From: Flavobacterium flavigenum
GTDB lineage: Bacteria > Bacteroidota > Bacteroidia > Flavobacteriales > Flavobacteriaceae
Length of the DNA: 64,000 bases
NCBI RefSeq assembly: GCF_027111255.2
Contig: NZ_CP114285.2
Coordinates: 1,736,001 to 1,800,000 of the forward strand
Direction: 5' to 3'
Position 1 is the stretch's first letter; the number at the start of each line of letters is the position of its first letter. A program made the translations under genes and the position numbers. The notes under the pieces were generated by a model. That model was not told the DNA's origin. It made no database searches and saw nothing but the letters and a program-made list of their open reading frames with translations. This document shows, piece after piece, positions 8,543 to 17,768 of the stretch.

Positions 8543-9706
8543 TTACTCAATTTTTATTATTTGACCACGTTCGTTTTTAGAATTACTTCCAATTATAAAA
8601 CTACTTTTTTTGGGTAAAATTTTAAAAGTAATATTAGTACGTTTAAGACTTTCTAAGATTTCGATACATTTTTTAAAAGAAACGTATTGATTATCTAAAA
8701 TAATCTCAATTCTTTTACCCCCTGAAAGGAGGCACGAATTTACCATTTTTTCCTTTTTGAAATCGAAAAAACTTACTTTATTTTTTAAAACGGAAGACAA
8801 TTGGGGGCTCAAAATTTCATTTTCCGAAAAGAAAACATAACTTTCCGGTAATGGATTTGACTTAGGTTTTCCCTGAAACATTTTAACAACCGAAAAAAGA
8901 AAAATTCCAACTTTAATAAAAACCGAAAAAAATAAGGATTTTCTAAAATGCTTCTGATAGAAAAATTCCATTGCCTCCTGAAATCTTCTCATGTATTTTT
9001 CGTCCTTAACAGTACTTTCTCCTTTATAATGTAGTACTGATGTTTCATGAAAATAATAATTATTTTTTTGCATTTGCAAAACAGAATAGGATAAATCTAT
9101 ATCGTCTGCATACATAAAACAATTTTCATCAAAACCTCCGATTTGCAAGTACAATTCGCGTTCCATAAACATAAATGCACCTACTAAAATATCAACCTTT
9201 CCTGTTTTATTTTCTGATAAATGCTGTGCATAATACTGATTGAAAAGCTTTTGTTTTGGAAAAATTTTATACAATCCAAAAATCTTGGTAAAAGCTACCC
9301 ATGGCGTTGGGGTTCCGCGTTTGCTTTCAGGCAGAAAATTTCCTGTCCCGTCAATTAATTTACAGCCGATAATACCGAGATTCTTTTTTTCTTCGGCGAA
9401 AGCCAGAATTTTTATAAACGTATCTTCTGCAACTACTGTATCGGGATTAAGAATACAAATATATTTGCCTTTAGCCTCAGATACACCGATATTATTTCCT
9501 CTTGGAAATCCTGAATTTTCTTTATTTTCAATTAGTCGTACCTCAGGAAACCTGCTTTTCATCATTATGCAGCTATCATCATCAGAATTATTATCGACTA
9601 CAATAATTTCCCCATGAATACCAGAAAGGGCTTCCTGAACACTCAATACACACTGTTCCAGAAAATAGCGTACATTATAATTAAGAATAACAACTGATAA
9701 CTGCAT
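8543..9706 (-). CDS. GT2 family glycosyltransferase with C-terminal membrane segment
   Basis: From MQLSVVILNYNVRYFLEQCV the protein has 387 residues. The GT-A fold motifs are IIVVDNNSDDDS and CILNPDTVVAED (metal-binding region), with the acceptor-side YADDIDLSYS, as in WbbL/rhamnosyltransferase-like enzymes. A hydrophobic segment (SVFIKVGIFLFSVVKMF) follows the catalytic domain, then a further roughly 100-residue tail. An in-frame upstream start would add 15 residues (MKIFNFPKYF...) without family support. It is separated from the large polysaccharide locus by the CpsB gene, so participation in the same polymer is only possible. Confidence 0.88.
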   Translation of the reverse strand: MQLSVVILNYNVRYFLEQCVLSVQEALSGIHGEIIVVDNNSDDDSCIMMKSRFPEVRLIENKENSGFPRGNNIGVSEAKGKYICILNPDTVVAEDTFIKILAFAEEKKNLGIIGCKLIDGTGNFLPESKRGTPTPWVAFTKIFGLYKIFPKQKLFNQYYAQHLSENKTGKVDILVGAFMFMERELYLQIGGFDENCFMYADDIDLSYSVLQMQKNNYYFHETSVLHYKGESTVKDEKYMRRFQEAMEFFYQKHFRKSLFFSVFIKVGIFLFSVVKMFQGKPKSNPLPESYVFFSENEILSPQLSSVLKNKVSFFDFKKEKMVNSCLLSGGKRIEIILDNQYVSFKKCIEILESLKRTNITFKILPKKSSFIIGSNSKNERGQIIKIE

Positions 9707-9946
9707 CAAAAAATTTAAGTTGAAATATTTGGGAAAGTTAAAAATTTTCAATCAAACCCAACGTGATAAAAGACATTTTCATTATTCTGAAGATACATCA
9801 CCAGATACTACTAATTTTATTTATATAATTTTAGAAATGATTCTTGCAATAGAACTCAAAATATTCGCATAAATGTTAATTCAAATTTCTTCACATCACA
9901 ATGGTAAAACTCCGGCAATAAACAAAAATAGTTGTTGCATTTTTTC

Positions 9947-9954
9947 TACTTTTG
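9947..9954 (+). promoter_or_regulatory. -7 box (TACTTTTG) immediately before the CpsB gene
   Basis: TACTTTTG fits TANNTTTG exactly, but its last base is only 5 bases before the ATG at 9959. If used, transcription would start at or next to the start codon, giving a leaderless or nearly leaderless message. No well-spaced -33 TTG is visible. Confidence 0.4.
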
Positions 9955-9958
9955 CCTC

Positions 9959-10696
9959 ATGCTATCATTTTTAAAACAAAAACCGCATTTAAAAGATCTT
10001 TTATCAGGTGATTATATTGATATTCACTCGCATTTATTGCCAGGAATAGACGATGGTGCCAAAACAATATCTGACACAGAGAGCCTAATAAAATCATTCG
10101 AAAAGATTGGGGTTTCGCAATTTATAACGACGCCCCATATTAGCCATTATATATGGAATAATTCTCCTCAGGCTATTCAGAAAAATCATGCCGAAACAAG
10201 CGGACTATTAAGCAATACTAATGCATCCAAACCTTTTTTGGCTGCAGCAGAATACTTTATGGACGACTGGTTTGAAAAACATTTTCAAAATGAAAAGCTT
10301 CTTCCTTTAAAAGACAATTATGTCCTGGTAGAAATGTCATATATAAATGCCCCCATACAGTTGTATAAAATTTTATTTGATTTACAGGTCGCAGGATACA
10401 AACCCGTTTTAGCACATCCGGAACGCTATTTATTTTATCATAAAAATTTCATTGAATACGAAAGACTAAAAAAAGCAGGATGTTTGTTTCAATTGAATTT
10501 ATTGGCTGTTGTAGGCTACTACGGTGAAGAAGTTACTAAAATCTCTGAACAGTTATTAAAAAAAGGAATGTATGATTTTGTGGGCACAGATGTTCATCAC
10601 AACAATCACATAGCTGCCTTTGATAAAAAAGTAAAAATAAATACAGTAGAAGCATTGAGGGAAATTATAGCCAACAATAATTTTTTCAAATTCTAA
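9959..10696 (+). CDS. CpsB/YwqE-type PHP tyrosine-protein phosphatase
   Basis: This 245-residue PHP-superfamily protein has the metal-binding motifs YIDIHSHLLPGIDDGA (His23, His25), ITTPHISHY, LAHPERY and GTDVHHNNH. In characterised Gram-positive homologues (CpsB, YwqE) these manganese-dependent phosphatases remove phosphate from the tyrosine tail of the capsule autokinase. It lies next to, and convergent with, the Wzc-like kinase at 10781, which fits that role. The start ATG at 9959 (MLSFLKQK) is preferred, since an upstream in-frame extension would overlap the promoter box. Confidence 0.93.
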   Translation: MLSFLKQKPHLKDLLSGDYIDIHSHLLPGIDDGAKTISDTESLIKSFEKIGVSQFITTPHISHYIWNNSPQAIQKNHAETSGLLSNTNASKPFLAAAEYFMDDWFEKHFQNEKLLPLKDNYVLVEMSYINAPIQLYKILFDLQVAGYKPVLAHPERYLFYHKNFIEYERLKKAGCLFQLNLLAVVGYYGEEVTKISEQLLKKGMYDFVGTDVHHNNHIAAFDKKVKINTVEALREIIANNNFFKF

Positions 10697-10723
10697 AATC
10701 CATCAGTTTACACCGATAATTAC

Positions 10724-10757
10724 AAAAAAAGGTCCAAATAAATTTGGACCCTTTTTT
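10724..10757. terminator. Bidirectional intrinsic terminator
   Basis: A 9-bp stem (GGTCCAAAT/ATTTGGACC, 10731-10739 with 10742-10750) is flanked by seven A and seven T residues. The two-base loop implies that the inner pairs open. It separates the convergent CpsB (+) and Wzc-like (-) genes and closes the polysaccharide operon. Confidence 0.88.
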
Positions 10758-10780
10758 TGATTTTTGCAAACTCATCTGCA

Positions 10781-13177
10781 TTAGCTTATATCTTTTTTGA
10801 TTTTTCTAAACCAGGATTTTTTTTCTATTTTAACCCCATAGCCATATCCATAGCCATATCCTTTGGTAGAATCAGTATCATTAAGGACAATACACATATT
10901 TGGTAATTTCTTTTCTCTGTAAAATGTATTCGCTATAGATAACATTCTTTTCTCTAAAACATTAGCACGCATTACATATACAAACGTATCTGCATTTTTT
11001 GCAACCAATAATGTATCTGCCACCAGACTTACAGGTGCAGTATCTACAATAATATAATCATATTCCTTTTTTAATGTTTCAAACAGAGTATCTACATTTT
11101 TACTCATCAACAACTCTGCAGGATTTGGCGGGATTACACCAGATGGCAATATGTAGAAATTTTGGTAGTCATTATGCTTAATAATGTATTTGTTTATATC
11201 TGTATCATTTGACGACAAATAATTAGTTAAACCAAAATTTGGCATCGCAAAATAATCCATAAATTTTGGATTTCTAATATCCATTCCTATCAATAAAACT
11301 TTTCTTCCTGATAATGCGAAAGTAGCAGCCAGATTTACTGACACTAATGTTTTACCTTCTGCAGGAAAAGTAGAAGTCACAAAAATAGTTTTTGCTAAAC
11401 CATCCGGAACATTTGTCAGCATAAATTCAAGGTTTGTCCTGACAATACGTATCGCCTCTGCTGAACTTGTCCTGCTCTCAGTTTTAATCAATTCATTCGC
11501 ATCTTCAGAAGTAGGGATATCCCCTATAAAAGGTATTTGCGTTTTACCTTCCAGATCCAGTCTGCTTTTAATTTTAGTATCTAATAAATCATGTCCATAT
11601 ATAATTCCAAAGGGTATCAAAAGACCTATTAACAAACCTGCAAGATAAATAACTTTTTTCTTTGGGCTTACTGGAATCTTATTTGCCTTTGCAGCATCAA
11701 TAACACGCGCATTAGGTTCAGTAGCAGCCAAAGAAATAGCAGTTTCTTCCCTTTTCTGCAGCAAATACAAATACAATTCCTCTTTTACTTTTTGCTGTCT
11801 GGCAATGACCCTGAACTGACGCTCCTGCACCGGAATTTTACCAATTTTACTATTCAAAATTCTTTCCTGGCTTTTTAAATCGCGGTTTTGGATCTGTAAA
11901 TTAGACTGCATTCTTTTTAAACTTGTCGCAACATTGGCTTTAAGTGATGAAATCTGTGCATCTAATTTCACTACTGAAGGATTCTCGGTAGTAGCTGACT
12001 TTAAAATCCGGTTACGGTCTAAAACTAACTGATTGTATGACGTAATTAAACCACCTGCTTCCCCATTATCTGATATAATATTGGTTGGCAGTAAATCAGC
12101 ATTCGTGCTTTTTTTAATAAAATCCAGCAAGGATGAAACTACATTCAACTGAATTTCAGTTTCCACACCCTTTTTATCATATTCATTCGAACCTTCAATA
12201 AAAAGCTTGGCTTCAGATTCAATGTCAGTTAACTGATTTGATTTTTTAAAGCTTTCTACATCCTGTTCTACGCCGTCTAATTCTTGTGTAATTAACGCCA
12301 GACGTTCAGCTATAAATTTAGATGTGTTTTCAGAAATAAAATTTTTATCTTCTGCAGCATCTTTATTGTAAATTTTAATCATATTATTTAGAAAATCTTC
12401 AGCTTTCTTTTGAACAGGATCTGTTATAGATATATTTACAACACTACTGGTTTTACTAATTGATTCGACTTTCAATCTTTCTCTAAAACTTTCCGTAACA
12501 TTATCCAGGGGACTAATTATAATTCTAATTGATTTATCTCTTCCAATATTATTTTTCTTGTAGAATGCCGTTTTCACAATTATCAACATCCCTATTCTTG
12601 TAGGTATTTTCTCTCCAAACTTAAATTGTTTTTTAGATGACAGGAGAACATCCTTTACTTCATTCGGCTCATCTACTATTGTATTTTCTAAAGAGAAAGT
12701 ATTGTTAGATATTAAATGTAATTTTAAAATTACTTTAGCCTCATCAAATAATTCCGTTTTATTTATAAAATAAACATTTATAGGGGTTTCGCCGTATATA
12801 TCGCGATCTACAACATTTCCTTCAACAAATAAGGCAACATTAAGATTAAGATCCTTAATAGTACTTTCAACTAATGTTCTTGACTTCAAAATTTCAATTT
12901 CGTTATCGACATTGCTTTTTAAACTCCCACCCATTCCTAAGTCTGCAAAGGCTGATAATTCAGAAAGCATACCTCCTTTTTTTTCATCCTTAACCAATAT
13001 AGAAGTACTGGCAACATAATTTGTTGTGGTGTATCGTAAATACAAAAACGCCAAAACCAAACAAAGGAAAACACTTAATATAAACCATTTCCAATGAATT
13101 AAATATTTATCTAGTTGTTCACGAAGATTTACCTCATTGATTACATCTTCTTCAGCTTCATTATAAAAATCTTGCAT
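10781..13177 (-). CDS. Wzc-like polysaccharide co-polymerase / BY-kinase (tyrosine autokinase)
   Basis: The 798-residue inner-membrane protein has an N-terminal Wzz domain. TM1 is at about 31-49, a large periplasmic coiled-coil region spans about 270-470, and TM2 is at about 507-528. The cytoplasmic kinase carries Walker A STFPAEGKT (602-610), Walker A' LIGMDIRNP (629-637) and Walker B YIIVDTAP (708-715). The C-terminus has a tyrosine cluster (YGYGYGYG, about 774-781), the usual autophosphorylation tail. It controls chain length and export together with the Wza-like protein encoded just upstream. The adjacent CpsB phosphatase is its likely antagonist. Confidence 0.95.
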   Translation of the reverse strand: MQDFYNEAEEDVINEVNLREQLDKYLIHWKWFILSVFLCLVLAFLYLRYTTTNYVASTSILVKDEKKGGMLSELSAFADLGMGGSLKSNVDNEIEILKSRTLVESTIKDLNLNVALFVEGNVVDRDIYGETPINVYFINKTELFDEAKVILKLHLISNNTFSLENTIVDEPNEVKDVLLSSKKQFKFGEKIPTRIGMLIIVKTAFYKKNNIGRDKSIRIIISPLDNVTESFRERLKVESISKTSSVVNISITDPVQKKAEDFLNNMIKIYNKDAAEDKNFISENTSKFIAERLALITQELDGVEQDVESFKKSNQLTDIESEAKLFIEGSNEYDKKGVETEIQLNVVSSLLDFIKKSTNADLLPTNIISDNGEAGGLITSYNQLVLDRNRILKSATTENPSVVKLDAQISSLKANVATSLKRMQSNLQIQNRDLKSQERILNSKIGKIPVQERQFRVIARQQKVKEELYLYLLQKREETAISLAATEPNARVIDAAKANKIPVSPKKKVIYLAGLLIGLLIPFGIIYGHDLLDTKIKSRLDLEGKTQIPFIGDIPTSEDANELIKTESRTSSAEAIRIVRTNLEFMLTNVPDGLAKTIFVTSTFPAEGKTLVSVNLAATFALSGRKVLLIGMDIRNPKFMDYFAMPNFGLTNYLSSNDTDINKYIIKHNDYQNFYILPSGVIPPNPAELLMSKNVDTLFETLKKEYDYIIVDTAPVSLVADTLLVAKNADTFVYVMRANVLEKRMLSIANTFYREKKLPNMCIVLNDTDSTKGYGYGYGYGVKIEKKSWFRKIKKDIS
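10836..10861 (-). repeat. Tandem 12-base repeat encoding the Wzc tyrosine tail
   Basis: Two consecutive 12-base units (GGATATGGCTAT on the coding strand), plus part of a third, encode GYGY-GYGY. Slippage here would change the number of tail tyrosines in steps of two without shifting frame. Confidence 0.7.
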
Positions 13178-13196
13178 TTATTTTTGTTTATTCAGT

Positions 13197-13988
13197 TTAT
13201 TTAAAAAGTAGAACAGAAAGTGACACTAATATAGAAATTGCTGATACAATAACAGAAGTATTAGGACCTACTGCTGCGGCATTTATTTTAGTTTTGTTTG
13301 GCTCTACATACACAACATCATTTTGTGTCAAATAATAAAAAGGTGAATTAATAAAATCCGCTTTTGTGATATCGACTCTATTATACGATTTCACACCATT
13401 AATTTCGCGTATAATTAAAATGTTATCCCTTTTACCATAAATAGTCAAATCCTTCGCCATACTTAAAGCCTCAATTAGTGTAATTCTTTCAGAGACTATA
13501 GAATATGTCCCAGGTAAAGTTACCTCTCCTTGTAATGAAATTTTAAAATTGGTAATTCTGAGATTAATTATAGGATTTTTAATATAAACTCCGATTTTTG
13601 TTTTTAATGATTGCAGCACTTCTGTTCTGGTTAATCCCCCTACTTTTAATTTCCCTAACACAGGAAATTCAATATCACCATTTCTATCTACCAAATAAGT
13701 CTGAGTAGTTAATTGACCTGTTGCTAAATCCGGTCTCCCCGAACTAGAAACAGCAATACTTGTCAGATTAAAAGGAATTGCAATTTCTGGATCTTCTGCA
13801 GATACAATAATCATCAATAAATCATCTGGCTGAATTTTCACTTCATATGAAGTGGTATTTTGAGGTATATTAGCTCCTTCAATATTTTGATAGTAAATAA
13901 TATCTTTTTTAGAGGCACATGAAAAAAATAAAAATAAAAGTATAAAAGGTATACCTTTATTAAAAAAATTAGAAAGATTTAAATTCAT
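13197..13988 (-). CDS. Wza-like polysaccharide export lipoprotein
   Basis: From MNLNLSNFFNKG the protein has 263 residues, with a lipobox at Cys24 (LFLFFSC). A polysaccharide-export domain begins YEVKIQPDDLLMIIVSAEDP. An SLBB-type domain follows (ISLQGEVTLPGTYSIV), and a short C-terminal hydrophobic segment (SAISILVSLSVLLF) may be the outer-membrane helix. An upstream in-frame TTG codon (14012) lies within a TATATTTG promoter box, so I reject the longer form. It is followed 19 bases later by the Wzc gene, its expected partner. Confidence 0.93.
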   Translation of the reverse strand: MNLNLSNFFNKGIPFILLFLFFSCASKKDIIYYQNIEGANIPQNTTSYEVKIQPDDLLMIIVSAEDPEIAIPFNLTSIAVSSSGRPDLATGQLTTQTYLVDRNGDIEFPVLGKLKVGGLTRTEVLQSLKTKIGVYIKNPIINLRITNFKISLQGEVTLPGTYSIVSERITLIEALSMAKDLTIYGKRDNILIIREINGVKSYNRVDITKADFINSPFYYLTQNDVVYVEPNKTKINAAAVGPNTSVIVSAISILVSLSVLLFK

Positions 13989-14009
13989 TAGAATTGTTGA
14001 TTTAAGTAA

Positions 14010-14017
14010 CAAATATA
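14010..14017 (-). promoter_or_regulatory. -7 box (TATATTTG) before the wza-wzc pair
   Basis: TATATTTG fits TANNTTTG on the minus strand and is 22 bases upstream of the Wza ATG. It lies in the roughly 150-base gap after the sugar-phosphate transferase gene, so the export pair could have its own promoter within the locus. No -33 TTG is visible. Confidence 0.45.
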
Positions 14018-14138
14018 AGCCAATAGCTGTAATTTTTATTTATTAATGGATTCAGATTAGAGAAAGAGAAGTAGAAAATTTATTATTTTACAACATTAAA
14101 TTAATACTTTTAAATGATATTACAAATTAAAAACAAAC

Positions 14139-15557
14139 TTAATATGCATTTTCTTCACCCTTAAATACATTAATGACAGTTTTAATAATGATTTTTATAT
14201 CCAATAGAATACTCCAATTTTCGATATACCAAATATCATATTCTACCCGGTTTTCCATGTCTTTAAGTTCCCTGGTTTCACCGCGATAACCATTTACCTG
14301 TGCCCAACCCGTGATACCAGGTTTTGTATATTGACGTACTAGATAATTGCTTATTAAATCAGTATATTGTTTAGTATGATTAACCATGTGCGGACGAGGA
14401 CCTACAACAGACATATCGCCTAAAAAAACATTAAAAAACTGTGGCAATTCATCTATACTCGTTTTACGCATAAAAGCTCCGAATCTAGTAATACGTTTAT
14501 CATCTTTTCCCGCTTGCAATTTATCAGCCAGTTTGTTAACCTTCATACTTCTGAACTTCCAGCAAAAAAATGATTCATTATCACGGCCGGTCCTCTCCTG
14601 CCTGAAAAAAACCGGGCCTGGTGATTCAACTTTAATTAAAATCATTACTAGAGGGAATAGCCAAGGAAAAATCAACAGTATCACTGCCAGAGAAAAAACA
14701 ATATCAAATGCTTTTTTTAATAATCTGTTGACTGTATACTCTAACGGTTCTCTTCTAAACATTAGAACAGGTGTGTTGTCATAAAATGAAATTTCAACTT
14801 TGCTTGATTTTGTATACAATTGAAAATCCGGAATAAACTTGATACGTACCATGTGGTGCTCACAAATTTTTATCAACTTACTAATTACGTCTACATTATC
14901 AATATGCAATGCCACATACAACTCATCTACCTGATTAACAGACACATACCCCTCAACATCATCAAATCCGCCCAATACCGGCGAGGAAATAAAAGCAAAG
15001 GGATCTACTTTTTCATCAAAAAAACCTAAAAAGCGATAACCATAAGTTAAATCTTTTGACAATGTTTTACGAATTCGTTCTCCTGCATCGTTTGCTCCTA
15101 CAATAATTACATTTTTAAAATTATATCCCTTTGCGCGAATAAACTTTAAAAGTTCCATCGACAAAAATCTGGAAAGCATCAACAAACAAAAGAAAAAAGC
15201 ATAAAAATAAAGTAGACGAAGTCTGGAAATTTGTGTGTATTTCAAAAAAAGCACAAAAAAAGCAATAATTGCAATATGAAATATAAACTTTTTAGTAGTT
15301 CTCTTTAAAATTGATTCCAAAGGCTCTATACGTACAATACGATAGGAATCATTACGCAATAATAAAGCTACCCAGATCAAATTGGATAAAAAAGATACCG
15401 TTTGTACTTCTTTGAGGAATAATTTATCTAAATTCCCGAAACGTACCCATGCAGACAACACAATGGCTGAATTTAACAGTATTACATCCCAAATTACAAA
15501 TAAAAGCTTAAAGTAACGAGAAAACCGAAAATTAGAAAGTTTTTGTAAAATTTCCAT
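14139..15557 (-). CDS. Initiating sugar-phosphate transferase (WcaJ/WbaP-type undecaprenyl-phosphate glycosyltransferase)
   Basis: The 472-residue protein has four N-terminal membrane helices and a central Rossmann-like domain (NVIIVGANDAGERIRKT). The C-terminal catalytic bacterial-sugar-transferase domain contains the membrane re-entrant helix, ESPGPVFFRQERTGRD, WKFRSMKVN, RKTSIDELPQFFNV and MSVVGPRP. It transfers a sugar-1-phosphate (often glucose or galactose) to undecaprenyl phosphate and so starts the repeat unit of the locus. The specific sugar cannot be read from sequence. It starts 2 bases before the end of the glycosyltransferase intergenic gap and is part of the same run of genes. 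Confidence 0.94.
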   Translation of the reverse strand: MEILQKLSNFRFSRYFKLLFVIWDVILLNSAIVLSAWVRFGNLDKLFLKEVQTVSFLSNLIWVALLLRNDSYRIVRIEPLESILKRTTKKFIFHIAIIAFFVLFLKYTQISRLRLLYFYAFFFCLLMLSRFLSMELLKFIRAKGYNFKNVIIVGANDAGERIRKTLSKDLTYGYRFLGFFDEKVDPFAFISSPVLGGFDDVEGYVSVNQVDELYVALHIDNVDVISKLIKICEHHMVRIKFIPDFQLYTKSSKVEISFYDNTPVLMFRREPLEYTVNRLLKKAFDIVFSLAVILLIFPWLFPLVMILIKVESPGPVFFRQERTGRDNESFFCWKFRSMKVNKLADKLQAGKDDKRITRFGAFMRKTSIDELPQFFNVFLGDMSVVGPRPHMVNHTKQYTDLISNYLVRQYTKPGITGWAQVNGYRGETRELKDMENRVEYDIWYIENWSILLDIKIIIKTVINVFKGEENAY

Positions 15558-15559
15558 AT

Positions 15560-16672
15560 TTAATTTCTATTAGCTTTTTTTTCTAAAATTTCACTAAAAT
15601 GGCTTGCATATTGATCTATAATAATTTCCCAATCATAAATATTGGTAATTTTTTTCTTATTTTCATTTAACATGTACTGAAAAGAATCATTCATATAATT
15701 TACATTCAGTATGTGATTTGTTACATCATCCTGATTCTTAAAATACAGGGCATCATTACCTAAAATATAGCGATTGAAGTCATTATCATTTGCACAGATT
15801 AAAGTATTTGAAGCCATTGCTTCTAATAAGGATGGATTAGTACCACCAACAGTGTGTCCGTGAAAGTAGAGATTTGAGTAGAACCTCAGATTATTCAATA
15901 CTTCAATATTATATATCCCTCCAATAAACTGAATTTGAGCAAATGAGGAAAATTTATTTTTCAAATAATCTCCATAAGAAGTTTTGTGATTGCCAATTAC
16001 TAAAAAAGGACGGGAAAGATTTGCTTTTGCAACACCATCCAAAATAATTTCAATACTGTTTTCTGGTTCTAATCTGGCAATTAACATATCATATTCATAA
16101 GCTAATAAGTTATATTCTTGAAGTGTTTCTTGATTATTATTTTCAAAGAGAGTTGCACCATATGCTATATAAGTAGAATCTACTTTATAAATTTCTTTTA
16201 AATAATTCTGAATTCCTATTGAATCTGAAATAAGGAAATCACTGTATTTTACGCCCAAAGATTCTGCCCATTTTAGAAATTTCTTTACCTTTTCTGAATA
16301 TTTAGTTCTTTTCCATTCTAAACCATCCATGTTTGTTGTAATAATTGCTTTTTTAGGCATTAGCCATCCCCAAACCGAGCTACTTGTATATCCTAGTTGC
16401 AAAACAATATCACAATTTTGTTTTCTTACATCTAAAATACAATTTAAATCATAAATAAATTGACCTGCAGTTCCTAATTTATGCTCCGGATCATAACAAT
16501 GCACTATTTGTACACCATTCCATTCTTTCTCTTTATACGGATGATTATGTGAATTATAAACAATGACTTCAAATCCTCGATTTACTAAACCTAACGCCAA
16601 GTATTCTGCACATTGCTCGAATCCTCCATAATGGTTAGGTATACCTCTAGTACCTATTATGGCTACTTTCAT
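15560..16672 (-). CDS. GT4-type glycosyltransferase with DUF1972 N-terminus
   Basis: The 370-residue protein begins MKVAIIGTRGIPNHYGGFEQ, the signature of DUF1972 glycosyltransferases, many of which are annotated as rhamnosyltransferases. The GT-B C-terminal half contains IARLEPENSIEIILDGV and the donor-site HGHTVGGTNPSLLEAMA (the E-x7-E region). It is cytoplasmic or membrane-associated and adds one sugar of the repeat unit. It overlaps the upstream gene by 4 bases (ATGA), indicating translational coupling. Confidence 0.9.
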   Translation of the reverse strand: MKVAIIGTRGIPNHYGGFEQCAEYLALGLVNRGFEVIVYNSHNHPYKEKEWNGVQIVHCYDPEHKLGTAGQFIYDLNCILDVRKQNCDIVLQLGYTSSSVWGWLMPKKAIITTNMDGLEWKRTKYSEKVKKFLKWAESLGVKYSDFLISDSIGIQNYLKEIYKVDSTYIAYGATLFENNNQETLQEYNLLAYEYDMLIARLEPENSIEIILDGVAKANLSRPFLVIGNHKTSYGDYLKNKFSSFAQIQFIGGIYNIEVLNNLRFYSNLYFHGHTVGGTNPSLLEAMASNTLICANDNDFNRYILGNDALYFKNQDDVTNHILNVNYMNDSFQYMLNENKKKITNIYDWEIIIDQYASHFSEILEKKANRN

Positions 16673-17766
16673 GAAATATTATTTTTTAATACATTTTTAT
16701 AAGCTTCTAATGTCTGCTCTGCTGTCCTATTCCAAGTGTAATTGTCTAAAACAAATTTCTTTATTTCGGTATTAACGGGAGCATTGTAGGCTTTCAAAAC
16801 TGCTTCTTTAATGGAACCAACATTATCCGGATCGCAATAATAACACATATTTTGAAAATACTCTTCTGTATCTCCCTTGGGACTTACAACAATATTACAA
16901 TCCATTACTGCTGCTTCTAATGAGCTTAACCCCGTTGTTTCAAACCAACTCGGCAATACATGTACCTTGGCTGCTTTATAAATCTTTACCAACTCGACAT
17001 GTTCTATGTGTTCTATAAATTCTACATTACCTTTTTCTTTGGCCAGCATTTTACATTGTTCATAATAGTCCATATGATTAGGAGAAGGTTTTCCTATAAT
17101 TGCAAGTTTAAGTCCTGTTCCGGCTAAAGCTCTAATAAGATTTAATTGATTCTTACGCCCTTCAATACGCCCAACTGTAAGCACATAATTTTGGTAATCG
17201 TTATTCGTCCCAGCCTCACTACTAAATACTGAAGGATCAATCGCATTAACTACTTTTTGATACGGTACATTTATATCATAATCAATAGAGAGTCTCTTAT
17301 ATTCGCTATGGGAATTTGGCAATAACATTGAGGCTTGTTCTGCAACATATTGGACTGATTTACGGTGCCCTTTCATTAAGTAATCAATCGAATTTATCTT
17401 ATCACCATTTTTAACAAATCGTGCAATTACTTTTAAATATTCCAACTGGTCGCTTGTCAATATTCGAGAGACGAACCCAGAAAAACCTGTGCGATTTTGT
17501 TTTTCATATTCACTATAATCTACATAAATAGTAGATACAACAAATGGAACAACTAAACCTTTTATATGAGGAAGAATATCGCTTGGACGTATAATATTAA
17601 AAAAATGTATAAGGTCGTAATCCGTATATGCCAACACTTTATTTGCCAGCACCACATCCACTTTGACGTCAAGGTCTCTTAGAAATGAAGCGGTTTTTAA
17701 TATCTGCACGGTATCACCTCCCGGACTGGAATAGAGCGTTGCTCTTGCTATCATTAATATCTTCAT
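16669..17766 (-). CDS. GT4 family glycosyltransferase
   Basis: The 365-residue GT-B protein has an N-terminal MKILMIARATLYSSPGGDTV (glycine-rich loop). The C-terminal donor-binding half contains VLTVGRIEGRKNQLNLIRAL and LPSWFETTGLSSLEAAVMDC (the conserved E-x7-E). It probably adds one sugar of the repeat unit, and its specificity is unknown. It is coupled to its neighbours: a 4-base overlap downstream and a 2-base gap to the GH99-like gene upstream. Confidence 0.9.
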   Translation of the reverse strand: MKILMIARATLYSSPGGDTVQILKTASFLRDLDVKVDVVLANKVLAYTDYDLIHFFNIIRPSDILPHIKGLVVPFVVSTIYVDYSEYEKQNRTGFSGFVSRILTSDQLEYLKVIARFVKNGDKINSIDYLMKGHRKSVQYVAEQASMLLPNSHSEYKRLSIDYDINVPYQKVVNAIDPSVFSSEAGTNNDYQNYVLTVGRIEGRKNQLNLIRALAGTGLKLAIIGKPSPNHMDYYEQCKMLAKEKGNVEFIEHIEHVELVKIYKAAKVHVLPSWFETTGLSSLEAAVMDCNIVVSPKGDTEEYFQNMCYYCDPDNVGSIKEAVLKAYNAPVNTEIKKFVLDNYTWNRTAEQTLEAYKNVLKNNIS

Positions 17767-17768
17767 TC

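Noticed and set aside
14010..14012. TTG start for a longer Wza-like protein
   Set aside because: The codon is part of a TATATTTG promoter box, and the additional eight residues add nothing to the signal peptide.
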